In this document: piece after piece, positions 50,198-58,181 of the stretch
Position numbering within the stretch: position 1 is the first letter of the stretch
Layout of the letters: every line of letters starts with the position of its first letter
Origin: Streptomyces sp. DH24
GTDB lineage: Bacteria; Actinomycetota; Actinomycetes; Streptomycetales; Streptomycetaceae
Assembly: GCF_029813775.1 (NCBI RefSeq)
Contig: NZ_JARVKW010000018.1
Location: 62,001-126,000, forward strand
Length of the DNA: 64,000 nucleotides
Direction of reading: 5' to 3'
Notes under the pieces: generated by a model
What the model was told of the DNA's origin: nothing
The model's input: the letters and a program-made list of their open reading frames with translations, nothing else
Databases searched by the model: none
Translations under genes and position numbers: made by a program

Positions 50198-51217
50198 ATG
50201 ATCGAGATCGAGCTGGGTCTGACGGACGTGGCGCGCACCCGTTTCGCGATCTCCCCGCTGTGGGAGGTGGTGGCGAGCGTCCGGGTGCTCAAGGGCGCCG
50301 ACGAGCACGGCCTGCACCGCACCTGGACCGCGCGGGCGCGCTCGCGGCTGGCGGCGGCGGACCTCGATGTGAGCCCGCTGTTCGATCTCGTCCCGGTGCC
50401 GACGCGTTCGCCGTGGGCCGGGCGCGTGCCGGGGTTCCTCTGCCCGCCGCCCACGACGCCGCTGCCGACCCTGGACATGGAGCTGGCCACGGTCCGGGCG
50501 ACGCCGCCGGAGCTGCTGCACACGACGGCCGAGGTGCCGCCCGCGAGGCTGGCGGCGCTGCACGCCGATCCGGTGGCCGGGCTCGCGCGGCTGGCCGGCG
50601 TGATCGAGGCGTACTGGGAGCTGGCCCTCGCGCCGTACTGGTCGCGGATCCTCACCCTGCTGGAGGGCGACATCCGCTACCGCGCCGGGCGCCTGGTGGA
50701 GGGCGGGGCGCAGCATCTGTTCGCCGACCTCGATCCGCAGGTCACCTGGGCCGGGAACACCCTCCGGCTGGCCCACCGCACCGCGCGCGGGGCGCGCCGG
50801 CTGACGGGCCGGGGGCTGCTGCTGGTGCCGTCGGCGTTCGTGTGGCCGCGCGTGTTCTCCGTGCTGAACGAGCCGTGGCAGCCGTCGCTGCGCTATCCGC
50901 CGCGCGCCGTCGGCACCCTGTGGCAGACGCGGCCCGCGACCGTGTCGGACGCCCTGGCCGGGGTGCTGGGCCGCTCCCGCGCGACCCTGCTCACCGAGCT
51001 GGCCGCCCCCGCCTCGACGACCGAACTGGCCCGCCGCACGGGGCTGACTCCGGGCGGCGTCTCCCAGCATCTGACGGCCCTGCGCACGGCGGGGCTGGTG
51101 AGCGCCCACCGCACGGGCAGGGTCGTGCTGTACGCCCGTACCCGGGCCGGTGAGACCGTCGTGGCGGCGGCCGGGGAGGGCGCACCGCCGACGGCCGGCC
51201 CCGGCGACCCCGGTTGA
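50198..51217 (+). CDS. ArsR-type regulator with DUF5937-like N-terminus
   Basis: 339 residues. The C-terminal 80 residues form a winged helix-turn-helix (TTELARRTGLTPGGVSQHLTALRTAGLVSAHRTGRVVLYART), of ArsR type. The N-terminal 250 residues, beginning IEIELGLTDVARTRFAISPLWEVVASVRVL, match a conserved actinobacterial sensor domain I recall as DUF5937. No metal-binding Cys pair is seen. The ligand is unknown. Divergent from an MFS pump, it is a likely drug-responsive repressor. Confidence 0.85.
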   Translation: MIEIELGLTDVARTRFAISPLWEVVASVRVLKGADEHGLHRTWTARARSRLAAADLDVSPLFDLVPVPTRSPWAGRVPGFLCPPPTTPLPTLDMELATVRATPPELLHTTAEVPPARLAALHADPVAGLARLAGVIEAYWELALAPYWSRILTLLEGDIRYRAGRLVEGGAQHLFADLDPQVTWAGNTLRLAHRTARGARRLTGRGLLLVPSAFVWPRVFSVLNEPWQPSLRYPPRAVGTLWQTRPATVSDALAGVLGRSRATLLTELAAPASTTELARRTGLTPGGVSQHLTALRTAGLVSAHRTGRVVLYARTRAGETVVAAAGEGAPPTAGPGDPG

Positions 51218-51239
51218 GAGGGGCGCCGTGCCCCGGCGC

Positions 51240-51280
51240 CCGGGCGGGGCGGCGGCGTGGAGCACCGCCGCCCCGCCCGG
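51240..51280. terminator. Bidirectional terminator
   Basis: A perfect 16-bp GC stem (51240-51255 with 51265-51280; left arm CCGGGCGGGGCGGCGG) with a 9-nt loop between the convergent regulator (stop 51217) and GH51 (stop 51285) genes. Confidence 0.85.
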
Positions 51281-51284
51281 TCGG

Positions 51285-53771
51285 TCACCCCTGCTTGAGC
51301 CGCAGGAAGGTGATCGAGTTCGCCGGGAAGGTGTACGTGAACTTGGCGGACGCGCCCCGGAAGGTGGACGTGACCGGGGTGACCGGGGTGTCCGTCTCGG
51401 TGTTCACCGCCTCCGGGTCGGCTGCCAGTGTCGTCACGCGGGCCGTGGAGGCGACCTTGGCGCCGCCCAGGTCGATCGCCGTGCGCGCCTGCGTGGACTG
51501 GGCGTTGACGACCTTGACGATCAGGTCGCCGGTCCTCGCGTCCTTGGTGACGACCTGCCGGAACGGTTCGGCGGGCTTGTCGTCCGTGAAGCTGCCCCAC
51601 TCCTTGCCGTCGAGGTAGAGGGTCACCTGGCGGCCGCGCACCTTGATGTCGATGTCGTAGGCGCGGCCGGTCTCGATCGACCCGGCCTTGGAGACCAGGG
51701 TGGACTTGCCGCCGTCGACGGCCTGTTCCACCGCGGACTGGGTGTTGTTCCAGCCGCCGAGGTTCCACCAGTAGTAGTTGCCGGTGTCCTTGACGCCGAA
51801 GGCGACGAGGAAGCCCTCGTTGCCGGACTTCTTGGTGGCCCTCACGTGCAGGTCGTAGTCCCGCCAGGCCGGGTCGCCGGCCGTGACCAGGGTGTTCTCG
51901 GCCGCCGCGTCGGTCTGGACGTACTGGCCGTCCACCACGCTCCAGCTGCCGGTGCCGCTGTGCGTCCACTTCGACGCGTCGTCGGAGAAGTCGTCGCTCA
52001 GCAGTGTCGAGCCGTCCGCCGAGGTGACCCGCACGTCGTCGTACGCGGCGCTGGTCGCCCACGTCGACAGGCCCACGGCGCCGGTGATCGGGCCGCTGAC
52101 GTCCGGCGTGGTCGTGGCCGTCGACGGTACGACGCGGTCGCCGGTGTTGGTCATGAACAGCTTCTGGACCTCGTAGCTGGCCGAGTTCCAGGAGGCGCGG
52201 TTGTTGAACCAGATCATGTCCGGCCGCCACTGCACGTAGTCCTCGTTGGCCAGCAGCGGCGCGTAGGAGGCGAGCTTGACGACGTCGGCGTTGCGCTCCA
52301 GGCCGGTCATGAAGGCGGCTTCGGCGAGGCCGTTCTTCCAGGCGTTGCCCTGGGAGGCGTACTCGCCGAGGAAGACCTTGGGGCCGCCGCGGTCGTAGGA
52401 GTCGTAGCGGTCGTTGTTCTGGAGGAACCACTGCGGGCTGTTGTAGTAGTGCTCGTCGACCATGTCGACGCCGGCCTCGCGGTTCAGCCGCCAGGCGGTG
52501 TCGAAGGTGGTGCCGGAGTCGTCGGGGCCGGAGTTGGAGACCACCGTGACGTCCGGGTACTTCGCCTCGATGGCCGCCCGGAACCTCTTGAAGCGGTCCA
52601 TGAACTCGACCGGAAGGTTCTCCTCGTTGCCCACCCCGATGTGCGTGAGGCCGAAGGGCCTGGGGTGGCCCATCTCGGCGCGCTTCTTGCCCCATGTCGA
52701 GGTGGCCGGGCCGTTGGCGAACTCGATGAGGTCCAGGGCGTCCTGGATGTGCCGCTTCAGCAGTGCCTCGTCGTCGGTGGCGCGGTTCTGGCCGCAGCCG
52801 GTCACCAGGGCCGGGACGACGGGCAGCGGCATCGCGCCGACGTCCTCCGCGAACCGGAAGTACTCGTAGTAGCCGAGGCCGTAACTCTGGTTGTAGCCCC
52901 AGAAGTTGGCGTTGGTGGCGCGCTCCTCGACGGGGCCTATGGTGTCCTTCCACTGGTAGGAGCGTTTGCGCTGCCAGCCGGAGGCCTCGCTGTAGTCCTG
53001 CATGGAGCCGGTGTTGACGAGGCAGCCGCCGGGGAAGCGCACGAAGCCGGGCTTCAGGGCCTCGATCTTCTCGGCGAGGTCCTTGCGCAGGCCGTTCGGC
53101 TGCCGCTTGTAGGTGTCGCGCGGGAACAGCGACACCATGTCGAGGGCGGCGTCGGCCGAGGAGGCGACGGCGAGCCGGCCGGTGCTGCTGGTGCGGGCGG
53201 CGGTGAAGGTCGCCGTGTACTTGGCCCAGCCGCCCCGCGCGGTGACCTGGCGGGCGGTGGCCAGGCTCCCGGCGGCGTCCTTGAGGGTGACGGTGAGGGC
53301 GGTGCCGGACTCGGCGCGGGCCCACACGGAGAAGTCGTACTTCTTGCCCGCCTCGACGCGGATGCCGGTGTTGTATCCGGCGTTCGTGACCGACGAACCG
53401 GCGCCCAGGGACAGGTAGGTGCGGTTGCGTTCGTTGAGGCGGCCCGCGTCGTTCACGGCCTTCGCCGTGCCGTCGACCGTCCACGAGGTCAGCGGCGTGT
53501 ACGAGGCGTTGTCGGCGGTGGAGTACTCGAAGGACCGGTTCTGCACGAGCTCGGCGTACAGGCCGCCGTCGGCGGCGCGGTTGATGTCCTCGAAGAAGAC
53601 GCCGTACATCGTGTCGTCGATGGCCGCGCCCTGCTCGGCCGGGTCGACGGTGATCGCGTAGTCGGCGGCGTCCGCGGCCTGCACGGGTGCCGGGAAGACG
53701 ACGGCGGCGGCCGTCAGGAACGCGCAGGCGGGGAGAGCGAGTCTCCAGCGCGAGCGGGTGGTGCGTGACAT
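51285..53771 (-). CDS. Secreted GH51-type alpha-L-arabinofuranosidase
   Basis: 828 residues. Signal peptide about 1-32. A carbohydrate-binding-like module (about 85-195) precedes a TIM-barrel catalytic domain (about 195-560) with acid/base Glu in THIGVGNEENL and nucleophile Glu in KVFLGEYASQG. A concanavalin/LamG-like insert (about 590-720) contains DDFSDDASKWTHSGTGSW. The C-terminal beta-domain ends VTSTFRGASAKFTYTFPANSITFLRL. It releases arabinose from arabinoxylan or arabinan. Palindromic sequence upstream suggests sugar-responsive control. Confidence 0.9.
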   Translation of the reverse strand: MSRTTRSRWRLALPACAFLTAAAVVFPAPVQAADAADYAITVDPAEQGAAIDDTMYGVFFEDINRAADGGLYAELVQNRSFEYSTADNASYTPLTSWTVDGTAKAVNDAGRLNERNRTYLSLGAGSSVTNAGYNTGIRVEAGKKYDFSVWARAESGTALTVTLKDAAGSLATARQVTARGGWAKYTATFTAARTSSTGRLAVASSADAALDMVSLFPRDTYKRQPNGLRKDLAEKIEALKPGFVRFPGGCLVNTGSMQDYSEASGWQRKRSYQWKDTIGPVEERATNANFWGYNQSYGLGYYEYFRFAEDVGAMPLPVVPALVTGCGQNRATDDEALLKRHIQDALDLIEFANGPATSTWGKKRAEMGHPRPFGLTHIGVGNEENLPVEFMDRFKRFRAAIEAKYPDVTVVSNSGPDDSGTTFDTAWRLNREAGVDMVDEHYYNSPQWFLQNNDRYDSYDRGGPKVFLGEYASQGNAWKNGLAEAAFMTGLERNADVVKLASYAPLLANEDYVQWRPDMIWFNNRASWNSASYEVQKLFMTNTGDRVVPSTATTTPDVSGPITGAVGLSTWATSAAYDDVRVTSADGSTLLSDDFSDDASKWTHSGTGSWSVVDGQYVQTDAAAENTLVTAGDPAWRDYDLHVRATKKSGNEGFLVAFGVKDTGNYYWWNLGGWNNTQSAVEQAVDGGKSTLVSKAGSIETGRAYDIDIKVRGRQVTLYLDGKEWGSFTDDKPAEPFRQVVTKDARTGDLIVKVVNAQSTQARTAIDLGGAKVASTARVTTLAADPEAVNTETDTPVTPVTSTFRGASAKFTYTFPANSITFLRLKQG

Positions 53772-53800
53772 GGATACTCCGCGGCTCGAAGAGAGGAGTC

Positions 53801-53835
53801 GTTCGATATTTCGTACGATGGTCAGCACTTCGAAC
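53801..53835. promoter_or_regulatory. Operator-like dyads upstream of GH51 gene
   Basis: GTTCGA (53801-53806) and TTCGAAC (53829-53835) are inverted arms enclosing a palindrome TCGTACGA (53811-53818). They lie 30 bp before the start codon and probably bind a sugar-responsive repressor. Confidence 0.5.
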
Positions 53836-53887
53836 GGCAAGATAGGGAGGGGGTCGAGACGCGTCAATGGGTCGCGCAGGAACCGAT

Positions 53888-54352
53888 GTGACGGAAGAAC
53901 GGGACGGGATGGGCGAGTTCTGGCCAGTACCGGACGTGCTGGCGTACCTCACCGGCCGCTGGCGGGTGCGGCGGTCGGTGCGGGATCTGGCGAGCGGACT
54001 GGACGGCGAGTTCACCGGCGGCACCGACTTCCGGCCACTGGAGGGCGGCGGACTGCTGCACCACGAGTCCGGCACGTTCGTCTGGCAGGGCGTCGCCCGG
54101 CCCGCCGAGCGGACCCTGCGCTTCCTGCCGGGGAGTTCACCCGGGACGGCGGACGTGCGCTTCGCGGACGGGCGGCCCTTCCACGACCTGGACCTGACCA
54201 CCGGCCGCCATGTCGCCGGGCACCCCTGCGCGGCGGATCTCTACCGCGGCGAGTTCACCGCCCTGGACGCCGGCCGCTGGCGGACGGTGTGGCGGGTCGG
54301 CGGCCCCGCCAAGGACCTGGTGCTGACCACCGACTACGTCCGCGAGGGCTGA
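53888..54352 (+). CDS. DUF6314-like small beta-barrel protein
   Basis: 154 residues from the GTG at 53888 (AGGA 6 nt upstream); in-frame ATGs at 53867 and 53909 are alternatives. VLAYLTGRWRVRRSVRDLASGLDGEFTG near the start and FHDLDLTTGRHVAGHPCAADLYRGEF later suggest a lipocalin-like barrel. I recall the family as DUF6314, function unknown. Its 3' end overlaps the convergent histidine-phosphatase-like gene by 19 bp. Confidence 0.72.
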   Translation: MTEERDGMGEFWPVPDVLAYLTGRWRVRRSVRDLASGLDGEFTGGTDFRPLEGGGLLHHESGTFVWQGVARPAERTLRFLPGSSPGTADVRFADGRPFHDLDLTTGRHVAGHPCAADLYRGEFTALDAGRWRTVWRVGGPAKDLVLTTDYVREG

Positions 54353-54927
54353 AGCGGCACCCCGTCGAACCGCAGGTTCCAGCGGCCGGCCCGGCCGGTC
54401 ACGGACGTCGCCGACAGCGGGCGCACGTCGAAGTTCCAGTACGTCCCGGGCGACGCCTTCAGGGCGTACACGAGCGCGGCCCGTATCACCGCGGGCTCGG
54501 CCACCGCCACGATGTGACCGCCGTCGCCGACCGGCCGCGTGTCGAGCCAGCCGCCGACGCGGCCGATGAACTCGATCAGCGACTCACCGCCGTGCGGCAC
54601 GGCACGCGGGTCCGCCAGCCAGGTGTCCACGGCCTCCGGCTCGCGGGCCATCGCCTCGCCGAGGGTCAGTCCACGCCAGCGGCCCATGTCGCAGTCGCGC
54701 AGGGCGAGTTGCACGAGCGGCGCGTAGCCGAGGGCGTCGCCGGTGGCGCGGGAGCGCGGGGTGGGCGAGCAGTAGCGCAGCTCGGCCGCCGCGAGCGGCA
54801 GCAGGTCACGGCCGACGCGCTGCACCTCTTCCCAGCCGGCGGCGTCCAGCGGCCGGTCGTCGTCGAAGCGTTCCGCGAGCAGCGGTGAACTGCGCGCGGC
54901 GGCGACGAACGTGACGCGAAGCGACAT
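54334..54927 (-). CDS. Histidine-phosphatase-fold protein lacking catalytic residues
   Basis: 197 residues. The fold of the phosphoglycerate-mutase/histidine-phosphatase superfamily is recognisable (PLDAAGWEEVQRVGRDLL, CSPTPRSRATGDAL, CDMGRWRGLTL and HGGESLIEFIGRVGGWL). But the N-terminal RHG motif is replaced by VAAARSS, and the second catalytic His position reads VAVAEPAVIRAAL with Glu. Hydrolysis by the usual phosphohistidine mechanism therefore seems impossible. It may bind a phosphorylated ligand, or use another chemistry. Convergent with the DUF6314-like gene. Confidence 0.75.
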   Translation of the reverse strand: MSLRVTFVAAARSSPLLAERFDDDRPLDAAGWEEVQRVGRDLLPLAAAELRYCSPTPRSRATGDALGYAPLVQLALRDCDMGRWRGLTLGEAMAREPEAVDTWLADPRAVPHGGESLIEFIGRVGGWLDTRPVGDGGHIVAVAEPAVIRAALVYALKASPGTYWNFDVRPLSATSVTGRAGRWNLRFDGVPLQPSRT

Positions 54928-55041
54928 GCGGTGATGGTGGTCCCGCGAAGTACGCAGGTCAAGAGGGACCGCCTGCCCTTGACCGAAGGTGCGCGCGACC
55001 TTACTCGGTGGTCAGGAAAGCGGCCGGGCCGAACGGGCACA

Positions 55042-55479
55042 TCAGTCGAAAAGGAGTGCCATCCACTGGTCGGGGTGTTCCAGCGGCGCGAACCCGAGCC
55101 TGGCGTAGACGCCGTGCGCGTCGTGCGTGGCGAGCAGGACGCGCCGCAGCCCGAAGGGCCGCAGGTGCTCGCGCACGGCGGCGACCAGGGCGGTGCCGAC
55201 GCCCTTGCCGCGCACGGCCGGGTCGACGTACACGTCGCACAGCCACGCGAAGGTGGCCCGGTCGGTGACGACCCGGGCGTACGCCACCTGTTCGCCGGAC
55301 ACGGTGTCGTACACCCCGAAGTTGAGCGAGCTCTCGATGGCCCGGTCCTGCTTCTCGCGGGAGCGCCCGAGCGCCCAGTACGCGTCGGTGGACAGCCAGT
55401 GGTGCACGCGCCCGGCGTCGACGCGCGCGCGGTCGGCGGAGATTTCGTAGCCCTCGGGAAGTTCCGGCGTGTCGGTCAT
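55042..55479 (-). CDS. GNAT acetyltransferase
   Basis: 145 residues, with the short single-domain form of the family. Core motif: CDVYVDPAVRGKGVGTALVAAVREHLRPFGLRRVLLATHDAHGVYARLGFAPL, acetyl-CoA loop near residues 87-100. N-terminal DRARVDAGRVHHWLSTDAYWALGRSREKQ resembles the arsinothricin/phosphinothricin-like acetyltransferase group, which is not proof of that activity. ATG at 55479. Single gene. Confidence 0.87.
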   Translation of the reverse strand: MTDTPELPEGYEISADRARVDAGRVHHWLSTDAYWALGRSREKQDRAIESSLNFGVYDTVSGEQVAYARVVTDRATFAWLCDVYVDPAVRGKGVGTALVAAVREHLRPFGLRRVLLATHDAHGVYARLGFAPLEHPDQWMALLFD

Positions 55480-55519
55480 GGCGAGATCGTGGCAGGCGGG
55501 CCCGTCCGGCGTCGACCTC

Positions 55520-56974
55520 TTAACGCGACGCCGGCGAACGGCCCGGGAGTTCGTCGCAGGCGGTGCGCAGCCGGCGTACGCCTTCCGCGATCTCGCCGGT
55601 GCCGGCGACAGCCGCGAAGCTCAGCCGGATGTGCGCGGCCGGGGGTTCGGCGCTGAAGTAGGGGCGGCCGGGGGTGATGGCGACGCCGGCGCGCAGGGCG
55701 GCGGCGGTCAGGGCGGCGTCGTCCGTGCCGTCGGGCAGCCGCAGCCACAGGTGGTAGCCGCCGGACGGGATGTGCGGCAGGGCGAGTTCGGGCAGGTGGA
55801 GGCGGAGCGCGGCGGTCATCGCGTCGCGGCGGGCGCGCAACTGCGCGGAGACGGCGCGCAGATGGCGCGGCCAGGCGGGCGAGCCGACGAGTTCGAGCGC
55901 CGCCTCCTGCAGCGGCCGGGGCACGAAGAAGGTGTCGACGACCTGGATGGCCCGCAACCGCTCCAGCACGGGCCCGCGTGCGGCGAGGGCGCTCACCCGG
56001 AAGCTCGGCGAGGTCGCCTTGGTCAGCGAGCCGACGTGCACGACGACTCCGTCGGGGTCGTCGGCGGCGAGCGGGCGCGGCAGAGGCCCGGAGTCCTCGT
56101 GCACCAGCCGTCGTACGAAGTCGTCCTCGACGACGAACGCCCCGGCCTCGCGCGCGATGCGCAGCACCTCGGGGCGCCGCTCGGCGCTGAGCACGGCGCC
56201 GGTCGGGTTCTGGAACAGCGGCTGGCAGACCAGGACGCGGGCGCCGCTGGCGCGGAAGGCGTCGGCGAGCAGAGCCGGTTTCACGCCGTCGGCGTCGACC
56301 GGGACGGGCACCGGGCGCAGTCCGGCGGCGCGGCAGATGGCCAGCATGCCCGGGTAGGTCGGCGACTCGACGAGGACCGGCGCGCCGGGCGGTGCCAGGG
56401 CCCGCAGCGCGGTGGTCAGCGCGGCCTGGCCGCCCGCCGTGACCAGTACCTCGGCGGCGGTGACGGCGCCGCCGATGCCGCGCGCGAACCACTCGCGCAG
56501 GTCGGGCAGGCCCTCCATGGGCGGCCGGCCCCAGGCCCCGGGGCGCCGCCCGGCCCGGGACAGCGCGGCGGCCATGGCGCGCTCCGGCTGGAGGGAGGGG
56601 TGCAGATAGCCGCCGTTGAACTCCACGACGCCGGGCGACGGGGCGGCCAGCGAGACGAGGACCCCGGAGGCGTCGACGGAGCGCGGCACGAGGTCGGCGG
56701 CGCCGCCCGCGCTGAGGGCGACCTCCTGCCAGGAGGTGTCCCCGGCGGGGGTCGCGGCGGCCCGCGGCCCGGCCCGGAACGCGCCGGCACCGGGCCGGGT
56801 CACGACGAGCCCTTCGGCGGCCAGCTGTGCCAGGGCCCGCGAGACGGTCACCGGGCTGACCCGGAAACGTTCGACCAGGGCACGACTCGACGGGAGCTTT
56901 CCACCGGGAGAGTAGCGGTCGAGTTCGCTCCGCAGCCGGTTCGCCAGCTCAGTGACGCTGCTACGCTCTTGCAT
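55520..56974 (-). CDS. MocR-type regulator (GntR wHTH + aminotransferase fold)
   Basis: 484 residues. N-terminal winged helix (about 5-75: GGKLPSSRALVERFRVSPVTVSRALAQLAAEGLVV) is joined to a class I aminotransferase-like domain (about 115-470) with ESPTYPGML, CQPLFQNPTGA and VGSLTKATSPSFRV, where the Lys should bind PLP. MocR proteins sense PLP or amino acids and control adjacent genes. Start ATG 56974 overlaps, on the opposite strand, the start of the EamA gene. TACTCT ends 8 bp upstream, so the mRNA is probably leaderless. Confidence 0.9.
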   Translation of the reverse strand: MQERSSVTELANRLRSELDRYSPGGKLPSSRALVERFRVSPVTVSRALAQLAAEGLVVTRPGAGAFRAGPRAAATPAGDTSWQEVALSAGGAADLVPRSVDASGVLVSLAAPSPGVVEFNGGYLHPSLQPERAMAAALSRAGRRPGAWGRPPMEGLPDLREWFARGIGGAVTAAEVLVTAGGQAALTTALRALAPPGAPVLVESPTYPGMLAICRAAGLRPVPVPVDADGVKPALLADAFRASGARVLVCQPLFQNPTGAVLSAERRPEVLRIAREAGAFVVEDDFVRRLVHEDSGPLPRPLAADDPDGVVVHVGSLTKATSPSFRVSALAARGPVLERLRAIQVVDTFFVPRPLQEAALELVGSPAWPRHLRAVSAQLRARRDAMTAALRLHLPELALPHIPSGGYHLWLRLPDGTDDAALTAAALRAGVAITPGRPYFSAEPPAAHIRLSFAAVAGTGEIAEGVRRLRTACDELPGRSPASR

Positions 56975-57013
56975 GAGAGCACAGAGTAGCGCTATCGCAC
57001 CGCCCTCGATAGC
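56959..57013. promoter_or_regulatory. Shared MocR/EamA promoter-operator
   Basis: Arms GCTAC (56959-56963) and GTAGC (56986-56990) enclose GCTCT-TGCATG-AGAGC (56964-56979), and GCTATCG (56991-56997) pairs with CGATAGC (57007-57013). The dyads cover both start codons, so a single bound dimer could stop transcription of both genes. Confidence 0.6.
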
Positions 57014-57890
57014 AGTCAGCACTCCGGGACAGCGCCCCGGACTCGGCACCGCCCTCGCCGCGCTCGGCGTCGTCGCCTTCTCCCTCACCTTCCCGGCCAC
57101 CGCCTGGGGACTGGAGGGGTTCGGGCCCTGGTCGCTGGTGGCCGTGCGCAGCGTCCTCGCCGCGCTGATCGCCGGGGCCTGTCTGCTCGCCCTGCGGATC
57201 CGGCCGCCGGCCCGCGCGCACTGGCCGGGGCTCGCGGTCGTCGCCGCCGGGGTCGTCCTCGGCTTCCCCCTGCTGACCACGCTCGCCCTGCAGACGTCGA
57301 CCACCGCGCACGCGGCCGTCGTCGTGGGCCTGCTGCCGCTGACCACCGCCCTGTTCTCCGCGCTGCGGATGGGCACCCGGCCGTCGCGCACCTTCTGGGC
57401 GGCGGCGCTGGCGGGCGCGGCGGCCGTGGTCGTGTTCACCGTGCGGCAGAGCGGCGGCGCCCTCTCCGCCGCCGACGCGTACCTCTTCGCGGCGCTGCTG
57501 GTGTGCGCGGCCGGCTACACCGAGGGCGGCCGGCTGGCCCGGGTCATGCCGGGCTGGCAGGTCATCGGCTGGGCGCTGGTGCTGTGCCTGCCGCTCGCCG
57601 TGCCGGCCGCCGCGGTGGCGCTGGCGCACGAGCCGGTGGAGCTGACCGCTCACAGCGTGACCGGGCTGCTGTGGGTGGCGGCGGGCTCGCAGTTCCTGGG
57701 GCTGGTCGTCTGGTACCGGGGCATGGCGGCGATCGGCATCCCGAAGGCCAGCCAGTTGCAGCTCGCCCAGCCGCTGCTCACACTGGTGTGGTCGGTGCTG
57801 CTGCTGGGCGAGCACCTGACGGTGGCCGCCCCGCTGACGGCCGCCGCGGTTCTCGTCTGCATCGCCGTCACACAGCGGGCGCGAGGCTGA
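56973..57890 (+). CDS. EamA/DMT-superfamily transporter
   Basis: 305 residues with ten membrane spans arranged as two five-span EamA repeats (about 20-155 and 160-300). Features include FSLTFPATAWGLEGFGPWSLVAVRSVLAA and, in the second half, GSQFLGLVVWYRGMAAIGIPKASQLQLAQPLLTLVWSVLLLGE. Such proteins export amino acids, nucleotides or drugs. ATG 56973 shares two bases with the divergent mocR start, so its transcript is probably leaderless too. The regulator next door suggests an amino-acid or vitamin B6-related substrate. Confidence 0.9.
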   Translation: MRAQSSAIAPPSIAVSTPGQRPGLGTALAALGVVAFSLTFPATAWGLEGFGPWSLVAVRSVLAALIAGACLLALRIRPPARAHWPGLAVVAAGVVLGFPLLTTLALQTSTTAHAAVVVGLLPLTTALFSALRMGTRPSRTFWAAALAGAAAVVVFTVRQSGGALSAADAYLFAALLVCAAGYTEGGRLARVMPGWQVIGWALVLCLPLAVPAAAVALAHEPVELTAHSVTGLLWVAAGSQFLGLVVWYRGMAAIGIPKASQLQLAQPLLTLVWSVLLLGEHLTVAAPLTAAAVLVCIAVTQRARG

Positions 57891-57985
57891 GCGGCGCGCA
57901 CGGGCCGGGTTCGCACCGGTGCCCCGCGCCGTAGACTCGACGTCACGGACCGCTGCTCCCGCACTTTCGTGAGGAGGCCCCGCAG

Positions 57986-58180
57986 ATGCGCGCATCCGAG
58001 GGCGACCAGATTGTCCAGCACGGCCGGGTGGTCGGTCAGCACGACAAGGTCGGCGAGATCGTCGAGGTGCTGGGCCGGGAAGGCACCCCGCCGTACCGCG
58101 TCCGGTTCGAGGACGGGCACGAGGGCGTGTGCTCCCCCGGCCCGGACACCGAGATCCGGCACAGGGAAACGCACCAGTAG
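57986..58180 (+). CDS. DUF1918 protein
   Basis: 64 residues. Pattern MRASEGDQIVQHGRVVGQHDKVGEIVEVLGREGTPPYRVRFEDG places it in DUF1918, an actinobacterial family with a small SH3-like barrel. The function is unknown. GAGGAGG lies 8 nt before the ATG at 57986, and TAGACT at 57932-57937 could be its -10. The stop is 1 bp from the convergent hydrolase stop. Confidence 0.88.
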   Translation: MRASEGDQIVQHGRVVGQHDKVGEIVEVLGREGTPPYRVRFEDGHEGVCSPGPDTEIRHRETHQ

Positions 58181-58181
58181 A

